Source of the DNA: Gemmatimonadota bacterium
GTDB lineage: Bacteria; Latescibacterota; UBA2968; UBA8231
Reading direction: 5' to 3'
Length of the DNA: 64,000 bases
Assembly (NCBI GenBank): GCA_018672475.1
Contig: JABHFS010000189.1
Location: forward strand, 31,565 to 95,564
Shown: one piece after another, positions 41,635 through 50,631 of the stretch
How the letters are laid out: each line of letters begins with the position of its first letter
Numbering within the stretch: position 1 is the stretch's first letter
Program-made: the position numbers and the translations under genes
The notes under the pieces: generated by a model
Seen by the model: only the letters and a program-made list of their open reading frames with translations
The model's database searches: none
What the model was told of the DNA's origin: nothing

Positions 41635-43767
41635 TTAAGGCCTCAAGAGCAATTCGAGATTCGTGCGAGCAGGCACATAATCGGGGCGGATCGCCAACGC
41701 CCTCCGATAGCAGGCCAACGCCGCATCGACCTGGCCTTTATGCTGATAAGCCAAACCCAAGTTAGAGAGCGCTTCGACAAAATTTGGATTGAGTTCGACG
41801 GCACGCTCGTATCGGGTGATCGCTTCATCGACACGCCCTTTATCTTCGAGTAAACGACCTATATTGAACGCGGCACCGGCAAAATCGGCTTGAGCCTCCA
41901 GCGCCGCCTCATAGGCCGCCAATGCCGCGTCGGCGTCCCTTACCATCTCCAACGACACCCCCAGATTCAAATGCGCCACGGCAAAACCAGGATCGATCGC
42001 CACGGCCTGCCGATAACTCTGCACCGCCTCTTGCCATTGCCCGATGGCCCTGAGTGCGTTACCCGCAGCGAAGTGCGCATCCTTGTCGTCAGGCTGCAAT
42101 CGCGCGGCGGTTACCAGATGATGGGCCGCCGTATCCATCTCGCCGCGGACGCCCAGCATCGATCCGATATTCTTGTGTGCGATGGCATAATCGGGTTTCA
42201 CCTCTATCGCCCGGCGAAAATGCGCCAAGGCCTCCGCAAGACGCCCTATTTCCTTATAAGCCAACGCAAGGTTGTTGTGCCCTTGCGCCATATGCGGCAC
42301 CAAGTGCACAGCGCGGCGATAGTGCTCAATAGCCGCGTCCCAATCACTTCGTCGCGCATAGATCAACCCCAGATTGAAATAGACCCCCGGCTCGTTGGGT
42401 TCGTATTGCAAACTCCGCTGGTAAAAATCGATCGCCGTATCGGTATTGCCCGCCACTTCATGCGCAAAGGCCAAAGCGCGCAGTGCCCGTATATTGTCGG
42501 GACGCACCGCCAGATCTTTTTCCCAAACGGTCAGCGCGCTGCGATAATCGCGGTTGCGGTCCAAGGTCCCTGCGCCCAACGCCAGCCCGGTGCACAAAAC
42601 CAGCCCCGACCCTGTTAGCACTACCCGCTTACCGGCACCCAATACATTGACCAAGCCATGATAAGCCGCAAGCAATACCAAGATCAGCGGACCAGCCGAC
42701 GCCAGATAAACCCGGCGCTCGGCAGCCCACTCCTCGACAATGGGTACAACACTCGAAGAGGGAGCCAAGAGCACAAAGAACCAAACGCCCGGATAGGCCA
42801 GGCGCGGATAGCGAACCAGCCCCCACCCGCAACAAAGCAAAAGCGCTATCACCAATAGCGCTTGCCAGGCCACGTCGAGCAAGGTCAGCGCCTTGGGCGG
42901 ACCATAGTCGAGCAGCAGCGGATACGGCCAGACCATCAACCGCAAATAATGGGTAATTGCCACGCACTGGTTCAGCGCATATTGCCAAACACCCACGCGC
43001 TCGAAACCAACGCTATCGCCGTGCGGGTCGCCCCAGATAAAAAACACCAGCAGCAACAAGGGCGCACCAAATCCGAGATAATAATAACGACGCTCGCGCC
43101 AGATTTGCGACCAAGAGTCGCTGCGGTATACCCGGTCGTATAGCGCGATCGCAAATGGGGCGGTAACGACGATCTCCTTGCTAGCCACGCCCAGCGCGCA
43201 GAACAAAATCGAAGCAATATACCAAGCCCGGCGCCGCGAATCGATGCCCCTGATTGCACCATAGAGCGCCAACAAATAAAAGAGACTGGCCAACGACTCC
43301 CGCCGTTGGATGATATAATTAACGCATTGGCTGTGCAGCGGGTGGACCAACCACAATAGCGCGCATGAAAACGCCAACCCCACTGCCGCAGCATGATCGG
43401 GGTGCAACGTCCGCCGCACTACGCCGTAGAGCGCCAAACCACAGAAAATATGCACCGCGAGGTTAAATAGCCGATAACCGGGCACCTCGAGCCCGCCAAT
43501 CGCATAATTGAGCGCCAGCGTGAAACTGGCCACCGGGCGGCTATTGACCGTCTCGTGCACATCGTCCGTCGGCAGCATCCAGTCCGGAGGCCACAAGCGG
43601 CGGAGATCGGGGTTGGTGGAGATCGAATGGATATCGTCGTAGATAAATTCGCCATCGAGGCTATTGGCGTAGACGATACAGCTGACGACCAGCAATAAGA
43701 GCGGGGCGTAGCGGGAGTACGGGGTAGAGCGGACTTGGCTCTGGTTTTTTTCTTTTGAATCTAACAT
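41635..43767 (-). CDS. Polytopic membrane protein with C-terminal TPR array (TMTC/DUF1736-like)
   Basis: A 710-aa protein. About 11 hydrophobic helices occupy residues 20-400, including FIYDDIHSISTNPDLR (an Asp-Asp motif like that of GT-C mannosyltransferases) and CALLWLVHPLHSQCVNYI. Residues 420-705 contain eight TPR repeats (for example YFNLGLIYARRSDWDAAIEHYRRAV). This is the arrangement of TMTC-type O-mannosyltransferases and bacterial GT-C/TPR proteins. A role in protein or glycolipid glycosylation is inferred from fold only. Confidence 0.8.
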   Translation of the reverse strand: MLDSKEKNQSQVRSTPYSRYAPLLLLVVSCIVYANSLDGEFIYDDIHSISTNPDLRRLWPPDWMLPTDDVHETVNSRPVASFTLALNYAIGGLEVPGYRLFNLAVHIFCGLALYGVVRRTLHPDHAAAVGLAFSCALLWLVHPLHSQCVNYIIQRRESLASLFYLLALYGAIRGIDSRRRAWYIASILFCALGVASKEIVVTAPFAIALYDRVYRSDSWSQIWRERRYYYLGFGAPLLLLVFFIWGDPHGDSVGFERVGVWQYALNQCVAITHYLRLMVWPYPLLLDYGPPKALTLLDVAWQALLVIALLLCCGWGLVRYPRLAYPGVWFFVLLAPSSSVVPIVEEWAAERRVYLASAGPLILVLLAAYHGLVNVLGAGKRVVLTGSGLVLCTGLALGAGTLDRNRDYRSALTVWEKDLAVRPDNIRALRALAFAHEVAGNTDTAIDFYQRSLQYEPNEPGVYFNLGLIYARRSDWDAAIEHYRRAVHLVPHMAQGHNNLALAYKEIGRLAEALAHFRRAIEVKPDYAIAHKNIGSMLGVRGEMDTAAHHLVTAARLQPDDKDAHFAAGNALRAIGQWQEAVQSYRQAVAIDPGFAVAHLNLGVSLEMVRDADAALAAYEAALEAQADFAGAAFNIGRLLEDKGRVDEAITRYERAVELNPNFVEALSNLGLAYQHKGQVDAALACYRRALAIRPDYVPARTNLELLLRP

Positions 43768-43800
43768 CGCTAATAGGAAACAGCCGATTGAGGTGTCGTG

Positions 43801-43983
43801 TTAAGACCTGGACTCTACGCGATCTTTGTCCATTATGCTGCCATTCACATAGCGATGCAGAATACTCGACATCAGCGTCTGGTAGGGAATGCCGTGTTCG
43901 ACGGCCAGTGCCTGGAGTCCTTCCAAATCTTTAGATGAGATGCGAATTAGGTATGCTGGCCTTAAGAACCTGACCCCGTTCAT
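43801..43983 (-). pseudogene. CopG/BrnA-type antitoxin remnant
   Basis: A 60-aa frame containing LIRISSKDLEGLQALAVEHG and IPYQTLMSSILHRYV, the ribbon-helix-helix core of CopG-like antitoxins found with BrnT-type toxins. The usual N-terminal linker of about 40 residues is missing; the frame starts inside the C terminus of the toxin remnant upstream. A deletion between toxin and antitoxin explains the fusion. Confidence 0.7.
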
Positions 43984-44186
43984 TTTCTACAAAAGGCACT
44001 AAATAGGCCTAATCCTGAATACGGACTACCAACACTTGCTGGCCGGGATAGCGCGATTGATTCGGATGATCGTATACTTCCGGTAAATCCCCCCGTTCTA
44101 CATGCCGCACGACCTGCGGCAAAATTGATGCCGCGCTCCGCCTTTAACTGGGTGTTTTTTTCGGTATTCCACTGATAATATGACAT
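43951..44186 (-). pseudogene. BrnT-type toxin remnant with frameshift and stop
   Basis: From ATG 44186 the minus strand reads YYQWNTEKNTQLKAERGINF. After a one-base shift near 44120 it continues VVRHVERGDLPEVYDHPNQS, RYPGQQVLVVRIQD, stop (TAG at 44011-44009), then AYLVPFVENERGQVLKASIP. This is the BrnT ribonuclease toxin over nearly its full length (W-P-x-K-x-x-x-x-x-x-RGI; HPNQ; FVE). The frameshift and the stop inactivate it. The antitoxin remnant overlaps the end. Confidence 0.75.
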
Positions 44187-44560
44187 GATTTAAATTATTA
44201 CGATGTGTGCCTTTGGGCAACAAATATGTGATCCGCTTCACTTTCTCGTTGATCTATCGTCCCGATGGCTATACCATACAACTATCCCTAAAACGTGGAC
44301 TTCACTGACGAGCCTCTCATAATGATACGCTTCCTACCCCTTGTCCTTCCAACCTTACTCGCCTAGCACACCCGGCCCATGCCCACAACGGCGATTTTAT
44401 ATTGGCCAGTGTCATGAGCCGCTAGGGCAATCGGGCGAAGCCAGTGCGAACGACCAAGACCTGGTGAAGACATATCCCGACATGCCATGGGCCATCAAAG
44501 CACAGCAAGGCCTCAAGAATTTACCTACTGACACAGAGCAATAATCCCGGAGCTATCTCT
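44187..44560. other. Region with unclear small coding traces
   Basis: On the plus strand one frame near 44460-44544 reads YPDMPWAIKAQQGLKNLP, similar to the tail of TPR-type periplasmic or peptidoglycan-associated proteins. An upstream piece at about 44322-44366 resembles a start MIRFLPLVLPTLLA that stops at once. No working gene is supported. Confidence 0.3.
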
Positions 44561-45322
44561 TTGCACATAGCCGTCACCGGCGCCGCCGGCTTCTTAGGCC
44601 GCGCCCTCTTGCCCAAACTCGCCGCCCAACACCAGGTCATAGCCACCGATCTCATCGCCCATCCGGGCGACCCGCCGATCGAAATTTGCAATGTTCTCGA
44701 TCCGGTTGCCACCAATGCACTCTGCGCCACAGTCGATGCGGTCGTTCATTTGGCGGCAGTCACCTGGCGCGACGATCTTTCCCCGCGCGAAAACGAGACG
44801 CTGATTTTCGATACCCGCCTCAAGGGCACCCACAATATCCTGCAGGCGGCGCAACAAACCGGAGTCAAACGCGTTATTCAGATCAGCGACCTCTGCGTCT
44901 TCTCCGGCTACGAAAACGATATCATGGTCTCGGAAGACTTTATACCCCGGCCCGCAACAGAAGCCCATCCGCTCTCGGTCTATATGAGCGAGTTGATCGG
45001 CCGCGAATACGCCCGCCTCTCGCCCGGCCTGGTACTGACCTTGCGACTGGGCCAGCTCGTCGACCCGCAAACGCTAGACGCCAGCGCGCGATTCACCGAC
45101 GGATGGCTCGCCATAGACGACGCCGTCGATGCCATCCTGCACGGCCTGGAGCAAGAACGTCTTAACAGCCTAGAGCGCAAACGTTTTAGCGGCATGGGCG
45201 AATGGGGCATCTACAACCTCGCCGCCGACGTGCCAGACAACCGCTACTCGTTGCTCAAGATCCAGTCTGATAATTACGGTTTTTTCCCTCGCGAAGATTT
45301 CGCCGCCTGGCGGGAGGTCTAA
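44561..45322 (+). CDS. NAD(P)-dependent epimerase/dehydratase (extended SDR)
   Basis: A 253-aa extended SDR protein. The Rossmann motif GAAGFLG is at residues 7-13, the DUF-type acidic residue D30 ends beta2, VVHLAA is at about 62-67, and the YxxxK-type site is replaced: the expected region reads YMSELIGREYAR, with Tyr but no Lys, so catalysis may be altered. TTG start with CGGAG upstream. The next epimerase starts 2 bp after this stop (GGGAGG seven bases ahead), so they are an operon. Confidence 0.8.
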   Translation: MHIAVTGAAGFLGRALLPKLAAQHQVIATDLIAHPGDPPIEICNVLDPVATNALCATVDAVVHLAAVTWRDDLSPRENETLIFDTRLKGTHNILQAAQQTGVKRVIQISDLCVFSGYENDIMVSEDFIPRPATEAHPLSVYMSELIGREYARLSPGLVLTLRLGQLVDPQTLDASARFTDGWLAIDDAVDAILHGLEQERLNSLERKRFSGMGEWGIYNLAADVPDNRYSLLKIQSDNYGFFPREDFAAWREV

Positions 45323-45323
45323 A

Positions 45324-46094
45324 TTGAATGTGTTAGTCACCGGTGCCGCCGGTTATATCGGTCGCATCGTCGCGCGCGACCTGGCACAGCACCATCAGGT
45401 CCGTGGCGTCGATATGCGGCCAATGTCCGCGTTAGAAGACCACCGCGTCATCGACCTCAACGACTACGACGAAATCTACGACGCCTTAGAGGGCATAGAC
45501 GCCATCGCCCACTTAGCCTGGCCGATGCGTCCCTACGAGGGCTACGCTCCAGCCGACGGCACGGAGATGGGCGCCGGGGTGCGCGGCCTTTTTCACCTAC
45601 TGCAAGCCGCACTCGCCCGCGGGATAGAACGCATAGTATTCCAAAGCACCATCAATATCACCGCGCCCAGTTGGGACCATTGGCGCTTGATCGAAGCAGA
45701 GTCGCCTAGGCCGGGAAGCCACGGCTATACGCTCGGCAAAACACTAGCCGAAGAACTCTGCCAGGCCTTCACACGCCAACATCCGATCACCATCGCCGTG
45801 ATCCGTTTCGGCGGGGTCTTTACTTTAGAGGAAGAGGGCTTCGAAAATGCCGCGCCCGACCTGCACCCCATCCCCTCTTCTTGCGTCGAACGCCGCGACA
45901 TAGCGCAAGCCTACCACCTGGCCCTGAGCAAGCCGCTACCCAGCCGCTACGAAGTTTTCCACATCTTCCACGACCGGCCAGGCGAACGTTTCCCCATCAA
46001 CAAGGCCCGCGACATTTTAGACTTCCGACCCCAATACAACGAAGAGCAGCTTTGGCGGCGCGGCGGCGTATCTAGCCGAGAGCGCAAAGAATAA
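45324..46094 (+). CDS. NAD(P)-dependent epimerase/dehydratase (extended SDR)
   Basis: A 256-aa extended SDR. GAAGYIG at residues 7-13 binds the cofactor, IAHLAWP follows strand beta4, and the catalytic Y-x3-K is present in GYTLGKTLAEELC. TTG start with GGGAGG upstream, coupled to the previous epimerase. Similar sequence and length indicate duplication, but this one keeps the Lys. Substrate unknown; sugar nucleotides or related polyols are typical. Confidence 0.82.
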   Translation: MNVLVTGAAGYIGRIVARDLAQHHQVRGVDMRPMSALEDHRVIDLNDYDEIYDALEGIDAIAHLAWPMRPYEGYAPADGTEMGAGVRGLFHLLQAALARGIERIVFQSTINITAPSWDHWRLIEAESPRPGSHGYTLGKTLAEELCQAFTRQHPITIAVIRFGGVFTLEEEGFENAAPDLHPIPSSCVERRDIAQAYHLALSKPLPSRYEVFHIFHDRPGERFPINKARDILDFRPQYNEEQLWRRGGVSSRERKE

Positions 46095-46114
46095 TTTTCA
46101 GCCAAAACTGGCTA

Positions 46115-46879
46115 TCAGCGTTTGAGAATTCCCCCGTTAACATCGAGCGTAGTCCCGGTAATATAGTCGGCCATCGATGAAGCCAAAAAGAGCGCCGCAT
46201 AGGCGATCTCCTCCGGTTCACCTAATCGCCCCAAGGGAATCATCGCCGTCACCTTCTCGCGCTGTTGCGGCGTCAGCAACTCTGGATCGGCGTCGATCTG
46301 ACCGGGCGCAATGGCATTAACGGTGATATTGTGCGCGGCCAGGTCGCGGGCCAATGTCTTGGTCATCGCCGCCAAGCCGCCCTTTGAAGCCGTATAATGC
46401 ACCCCGCCCGATACACCGCCGGTCTGGGCGCTGACCGAAGTGATATTGACAATCCGCCCGCACTGCTGCTTTTCCATAATTGGCGCGACCGCACGACTGC
46501 ACAGATAAGCCCCTGTTAGATTTGCGCCGATCACCTTGTCCCAAGCGGCGGGCTCAATTTCGTGCAGAGGCCCAAAATCGATCAGCCCCGCATTATTGAC
46601 CAATACGTCCACGCGCCCCCACTCGGCGACGACGGTCTCTATCGCTTGATTGACTTCCGCTTCCACCGCCACGTCGACAGACAGCACAAGCGCTTCCCCA
46701 CCGACGGCGCACACCTCACCCGCTACTTCTTCCAACTTATCCGCCGATCGCGCAGCAAGCGCCACCTTTGCCCCCGCCCGCGCAAAAACCAGCGCGATCG
46801 CCCGCCCAATGCCCCGGCTGGCCCCGGTGACCAAAACCACCTTACCCGAAAAATCTACTAAGCCGCTAAGATGTTCCAT
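46115..46879 (-). CDS. SDR-family oxidoreductase (FabG-like)
   Basis: A 254-aa classical short-chain dehydrogenase. VTGASRGIGRAIAL (18-31) is the NADP-binding loop, VLVNNAGLIDF the NNAG motif, and S-x12-YTASKGG the catalytic Ser-Tyr-Lys. The C-terminal PEEIAYAALFLASSMADYIT and DVNGG are normal. Function could be ketoacyl reduction or oxidation of a secondary alcohol; no fatty-acid genes are near. Confidence 0.88.
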   Translation of the reverse strand: MEHLSGLVDFSGKVVLVTGASRGIGRAIALVFARAGAKVALAARSADKLEEVAGEVCAVGGEALVLSVDVAVEAEVNQAIETVVAEWGRVDVLVNNAGLIDFGPLHEIEPAAWDKVIGANLTGAYLCSRAVAPIMEKQQCGRIVNITSVSAQTGGVSGGVHYTASKGGLAAMTKTLARDLAAHNITVNAIAPGQIDADPELLTPQQREKVTAMIPLGRLGEPEEIAYAALFLASSMADYITGTTLDVNGGILKR

Positions 46880-47040
46880 CTCATCACTCCTATTTAGAAT
46901 ACCCGTTCGAACTGCTTATGATACATCGCAGCCACGTGGGCGACAATAGACTTCGGTTGCGGCATAACAAAGGATCATTCATTTTCCCCACAGCTTATTG
47001 ACCTAAATAGGTGTACTCCTGAGCCGACAAAGGACACCCC

Positions 47041-48237
47041 ATGAGCACCCGCCCAAAGATCGCCGCCCTCGTCTCGACCTACCACAAATACGCGCACGCC
47101 CAGCATATCTGCGACCGCTTCCTAGAAGGCTATGGCTGGAACGGCCGTCACCACCGTCCCGAAATGGACCTCGTCTCACTCTATGTCGACCAAGTCGACG
47201 AGGAGCGCGATGTCAGCCGCGAACGCGCCGAGCGCTTCCCCCAGCTCGATATCTATCCGAGCATCGCCGACGCGTTGACCTTGGGCGGCTCGGATCTCGC
47301 AGTAGATGGCGTCTTGCTGATCGCCGAGCACGGCGACTACCCGGTAAACGAAAAACAACAGACCCTGTGGCCACGCTACGAATTCTTCCAACAGATGGCA
47401 TCGGTCTTTCGCACCACCGGCAAAAGCGCGCCGGTCTTCAACGACAAGCATCTGTCTTGGAGCTGGGATTACGCCAAGACAATGTACGACACCTCGCGCG
47501 AATTGGGCTTCCCCTTTATGGCCGGCTCCTCGCTGCCCGTCACCTGGCGTACGCCTTCGCTCGATATGCCCTTAGGGGCCGAGGTCGAAGAGGCGATGTG
47601 CATCGCCTGCGGCTGGAACGACGGCGGCGACCTCCACTCCTATGAGACGATCCAAGGTATGGTCGAAAGGCGGCAGGGCGGCGAAGTCGGGGTCCGCTGG
47701 ATCAAGGCCTATCGCGGCGACGAGTTTTGGCAGGCCCATGCCGACGGCGTCTGGTCACGCGAGCTTTTTGAGGCCTGTCTCTGCCGCAGCCACCAACTCG
47801 CGCCGGCCCGGCCCGGTTTCAACAGCCACTTTCCCTCAATCGACGAAATACGCGCCAAGGTCGAAACGCCCTGGGCCTACCAATACGAACACCTCGACGG
47901 TCTCAAGTCAACGATGATCACCCTCAACGGCCTGGTCGGCGACTTCTGCTTCGCCGGCCGCCTCAAAGACCGCGACGAGCCCCTTTCGACCCAGATGTAT
48001 CTACCGATGCCGCCGGCCCATACCACACTCGCCAACTTTTTCTCGCCACAAGTCAATAATATCGAGCAGATGTTTTTAAGCGGCCAACCTTCCTACCCGA
48101 TCGAACGCACCTTACTGACGACCGGCCTGACCACCGCCGGCGTCGAGAGCACCTACCAGGACCAGGTGAAAATTGAGACCCCCCACCTCGACATCGCCTA
48201 TCAGCCCAATCCCGCATCGACCTACTGGCGCACCTGA
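47041..48237 (+). CDS. Conserved protein of unknown function
   Basis: A 398-aa soluble protein that I recognise as a family common in Planctomycetes and related uncultured bacteria, annotated only as hypothetical. Marked segments are TYHKYAHAQHICDRFLEGYG, HHRPEMDLVSLYVDQ, VLLIAEHGDYPVNE, PVFNDKHLSWSWDYAK, FPFMAGSSLPVTWR and the long C-terminal region. The Rossmann-like beginning and the region before GDYP remind of Gfo/Idh/MocA folds, but the NAD motif is absent. Genome context in such organisms is often with oxidoreductases. Start: AAAGGA lies 11 bases upstream. Confidence 0.7.
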   Translation: MSTRPKIAALVSTYHKYAHAQHICDRFLEGYGWNGRHHRPEMDLVSLYVDQVDEERDVSRERAERFPQLDIYPSIADALTLGGSDLAVDGVLLIAEHGDYPVNEKQQTLWPRYEFFQQMASVFRTTGKSAPVFNDKHLSWSWDYAKTMYDTSRELGFPFMAGSSLPVTWRTPSLDMPLGAEVEEAMCIACGWNDGGDLHSYETIQGMVERRQGGEVGVRWIKAYRGDEFWQAHADGVWSRELFEACLCRSHQLAPARPGFNSHFPSIDEIRAKVETPWAYQYEHLDGLKSTMITLNGLVGDFCFAGRLKDRDEPLSTQMYLPMPPAHTTLANFFSPQVNNIEQMFLSGQPSYPIERTLLTTGLTTAGVESTYQDQVKIETPHLDIAYQPNPASTYWRT

Positions 48238-48271
48238 GAGATCTGCGCATGGAAAACACCCGGAAGAGATT

Positions 48272-48403
48272 ATGGCCAATATGTGCCAAGCCTTCGACGA
48301 CAGCTACCTGCACCTGTCCACCGACCCCGGACTGAGCATCGAGCTCAACTGCGAGGTAATAGAAGGCTTGTTGGCCGAAGGGGAGTCATATGAGGAGGAG
48401 TGA
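48272..48403 (+). CDS. Small acidic protein of unknown function
   Basis: A 43-aa frame beginning MANMCQAFDDSYLHLSTDPG and ending EGESYEEE, with GAAGAGA six bases ahead of the ATG, 34 bp after the previous gene. I do not recognise it. It may be a real small protein or the tail of a lost gene; an in-frame extension upstream (to 48173) would overlap the 398-aa gene. Confidence 0.35.
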   Translation: MANMCQAFDDSYLHLSTDPGLSIELNCEVIEGLLAEGESYEEE

Positions 48404-48490
48404 ATTTCTCTATTGCAGCTATACAAGAAACTGTCGTTTTGCAGCCGTACACGCATCGCTTTTCTTCATCCTCAATAAACCGTCGCCAGG

Positions 48491-50623
48491 CTATTGCGGC
48501 CAGTACATCGACAGCATCACACCGGCTGCATCGACATAGGCGCCTTGCGCGGCAAGAGCCCGAAGATCAGCCACAGCGCCGATCGCTTCGCCATACTCCG
48601 ACCCATATTCGGCTACCGCCCGGGCATAAGTCTGCTGAGACGCGCCGATATCCCCTTGCGCAAGATACGCCAGGCCCAAATTGAAAAGCGCCACGCCGTG
48701 GGACTGGCCACGCAATGCGTACAGATAGTGTTCAATCGCCTCTTCGACCCGCCCCGCAGTATATAATGCCCAGCCGAGGTTGGTGTACACGGCCGCATCG
48801 TCTTTGGCTAGGTCGAGGGCATCTTGGTAGGCGACTATCGCCGCATCCACCGAGCCCACAGCAAAGAGCACCTCTCCTAATAGCGCGTGGATCGCAGCGT
48901 TCTGCGGAGCCAATAAACGCGCCTCGCGCAGTATGTCGATACTCTTTTCCGATTGCCCGGTCTCGTTGTAGATCACGGCCAGGTTGAAGAGGGCATTCGG
49001 CTGGGCACGATCGTAGGCAAGCGCCTGACGGTAAGCGCCCACCGACTTTTGCACATCCTGGGTCCGGCTAAAATACAAGCCGATGTTATAATAGACAGCC
49101 CCTGTCATCGCCGCTGCGTCGAATCGCTTTTCCCGCTCTAGCGCGGCATAGGTAGCCCGCATTTCCTCTACCCCTCGCCGGCGCCGTTCAGGGTCATCGG
49201 AAAAACCGGCGAAAGCGCTGTGCATTAAGCGCAGACGGCGAGACCCAGGTAGGGCCAGGCGGGCTTCGGCCAGGCACTGTTCCCCGTCGTCGCCGGTGCC
49301 CAACTTGACGCTACACAGACGATAATACGCGTCCTCCAAGGGGATGAGATCCGCGCCCTCGGCGATGGCGCGCTGCAATTGCGAAATGCCGACGGCAAAG
49401 TCCCCCTGTAAAAGATAGAACCGACCAATGGAATAATAAGACAGGGATTCGGCCTTCTTCAGATGGGCATAACTCACCACGCCTAATGTCAAAAGCACGA
49501 CGCCATAGAAGGCATAGCCCCCGCTCGCGAACTTGCGGACCAGCACTTGGCCGATCTTCTGCAAACCCCAGGCCAAGAGCAACGAAGAGCCGGCCGAGGC
49601 CATATAGAGATGACGGGAAGGACCGTGCACCAAGTGGATGTGGATCTGCTCCGAGATCATGATAAACGGGGCCAACGAAAGCGGAATCCATAGCGCCCAG
49701 TCGGCTAGCAAACCCCGGTGCCGGTAGAGCAAATACCCCAAGCCCGCCAACACCAAGCCGCCAAAATAAATCTCCCAATCCTGCTGCTCGTAGACTGTCA
49801 GCGGAAACCAATGCGCGGTGCTAAACAACCGCCCCGTCAGCCACAGCAGTACCCGCACCATACCCGGGATCGTCGTCGTCAGCGAATCGGCGGCCAGCTG
49901 TCGCAACGAGACCCAGGTAGTCACTCCCTCGCGGTCGGTTATTTGCAGCAGCAGGTATATTTCCAGCAGCAGCAGCAGACCGATCGGAACAAGCGGGCGT
50001 AGTGCCGCTGCAAAACGCTGCCCACGCGACCACGAATAATAGAACAGAAAAGGCAGCACCATAACCGCCGCCTGGTGCGATGCCGTACCCAATAACAAAC
50101 ACGCGCCCACCCCCCATAGCCAGACGCCGTGCCGCTCGACTTCATAGCGCGCAAAAAACAACAACGCCCCTAGGCTAAAAACCTGGGCCAACGGGTAGTC
50201 TAGGCCCGAGATATAATGCACACCGCGAAAGTAGGAGACATTCATCAGAAAGAGCAGCCCGCCCAGCAGGCTAAGACCGAGCGGCGCGCCCAGGGACCGG
50301 GCTGCCAACGCCAAAAGCACACTCGCCAGAGCGTGCACCGCCGCGCAGTAGAGGTGGAATGCACCCGGATTATTACCCCAGGCCAGATAGCCCAGATAAC
50401 GGGCGATCTCCGTTATCGGGCGCCCCGGGGAATTGAATTCCTTTTCCGCCGCCGACTTAAAAAAATAACCCAGACCATCCGCTTTGAGATGGTCGCGGAA
50501 GATTTCATCTTCATGGGTATCGAGCAAAAGGTCGGTCAAACTGCCGAATGTCACGACGGTCAGCAGGGCGACCAGCGCGACATAGACCGACCAAGTCCGG
50601 CGGTCGTCAGCTATAAACCGCAT
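48491..50623 (-). CDS. Polytopic membrane protein with C-terminal TPR array
   Basis: A 710-aa protein. About 10-12 hydrophobic helices occupy residues 10-400, including LTDLLLDTHEDEIFRDHLK (acidic loop, GT-C-like) and VHYISGLDYPLAQVFSLG. TPR repeats run from about 420 to 670 (for example AVYTNLGWALYTAGRVEEAI). It shares architecture and length with the 41635-43767 protein. I chose ATG 50623; the open frame extends further upstream only through the endonuclease-like gene, which ends 8 bp before. Role unknown, perhaps glycosyl transfer. Confidence 0.75.
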   Translation of the reverse strand: MRFIADDRRTWSVYVALVALLTVVTFGSLTDLLLDTHEDEIFRDHLKADGLGYFFKSAAEKEFNSPGRPITEIARYLGYLAWGNNPGAFHLYCAAVHALASVLLALAARSLGAPLGLSLLGGLLFLMNVSYFRGVHYISGLDYPLAQVFSLGALLFFARYEVERHGVWLWGVGACLLLGTASHQAAVMVLPFLFYYSWSRGQRFAAALRPLVPIGLLLLLEIYLLLQITDREGVTTWVSLRQLAADSLTTTIPGMVRVLLWLTGRLFSTAHWFPLTVYEQQDWEIYFGGLVLAGLGYLLYRHRGLLADWALWIPLSLAPFIMISEQIHIHLVHGPSRHLYMASAGSSLLLAWGLQKIGQVLVRKFASGGYAFYGVVLLTLGVVSYAHLKKAESLSYYSIGRFYLLQGDFAVGISQLQRAIAEGADLIPLEDAYYRLCSVKLGTGDDGEQCLAEARLALPGSRRLRLMHSAFAGFSDDPERRRRGVEEMRATYAALEREKRFDAAAMTGAVYYNIGLYFSRTQDVQKSVGAYRQALAYDRAQPNALFNLAVIYNETGQSEKSIDILREARLLAPQNAAIHALLGEVLFAVGSVDAAIVAYQDALDLAKDDAAVYTNLGWALYTAGRVEEAIEHYLYALRGQSHGVALFNLGLAYLAQGDIGASQQTYARAVAEYGSEYGEAIGAVADLRALAAQGAYVDAAGVMLSMYWPQ

Positions 50624-50631
50624 CCCTAATA

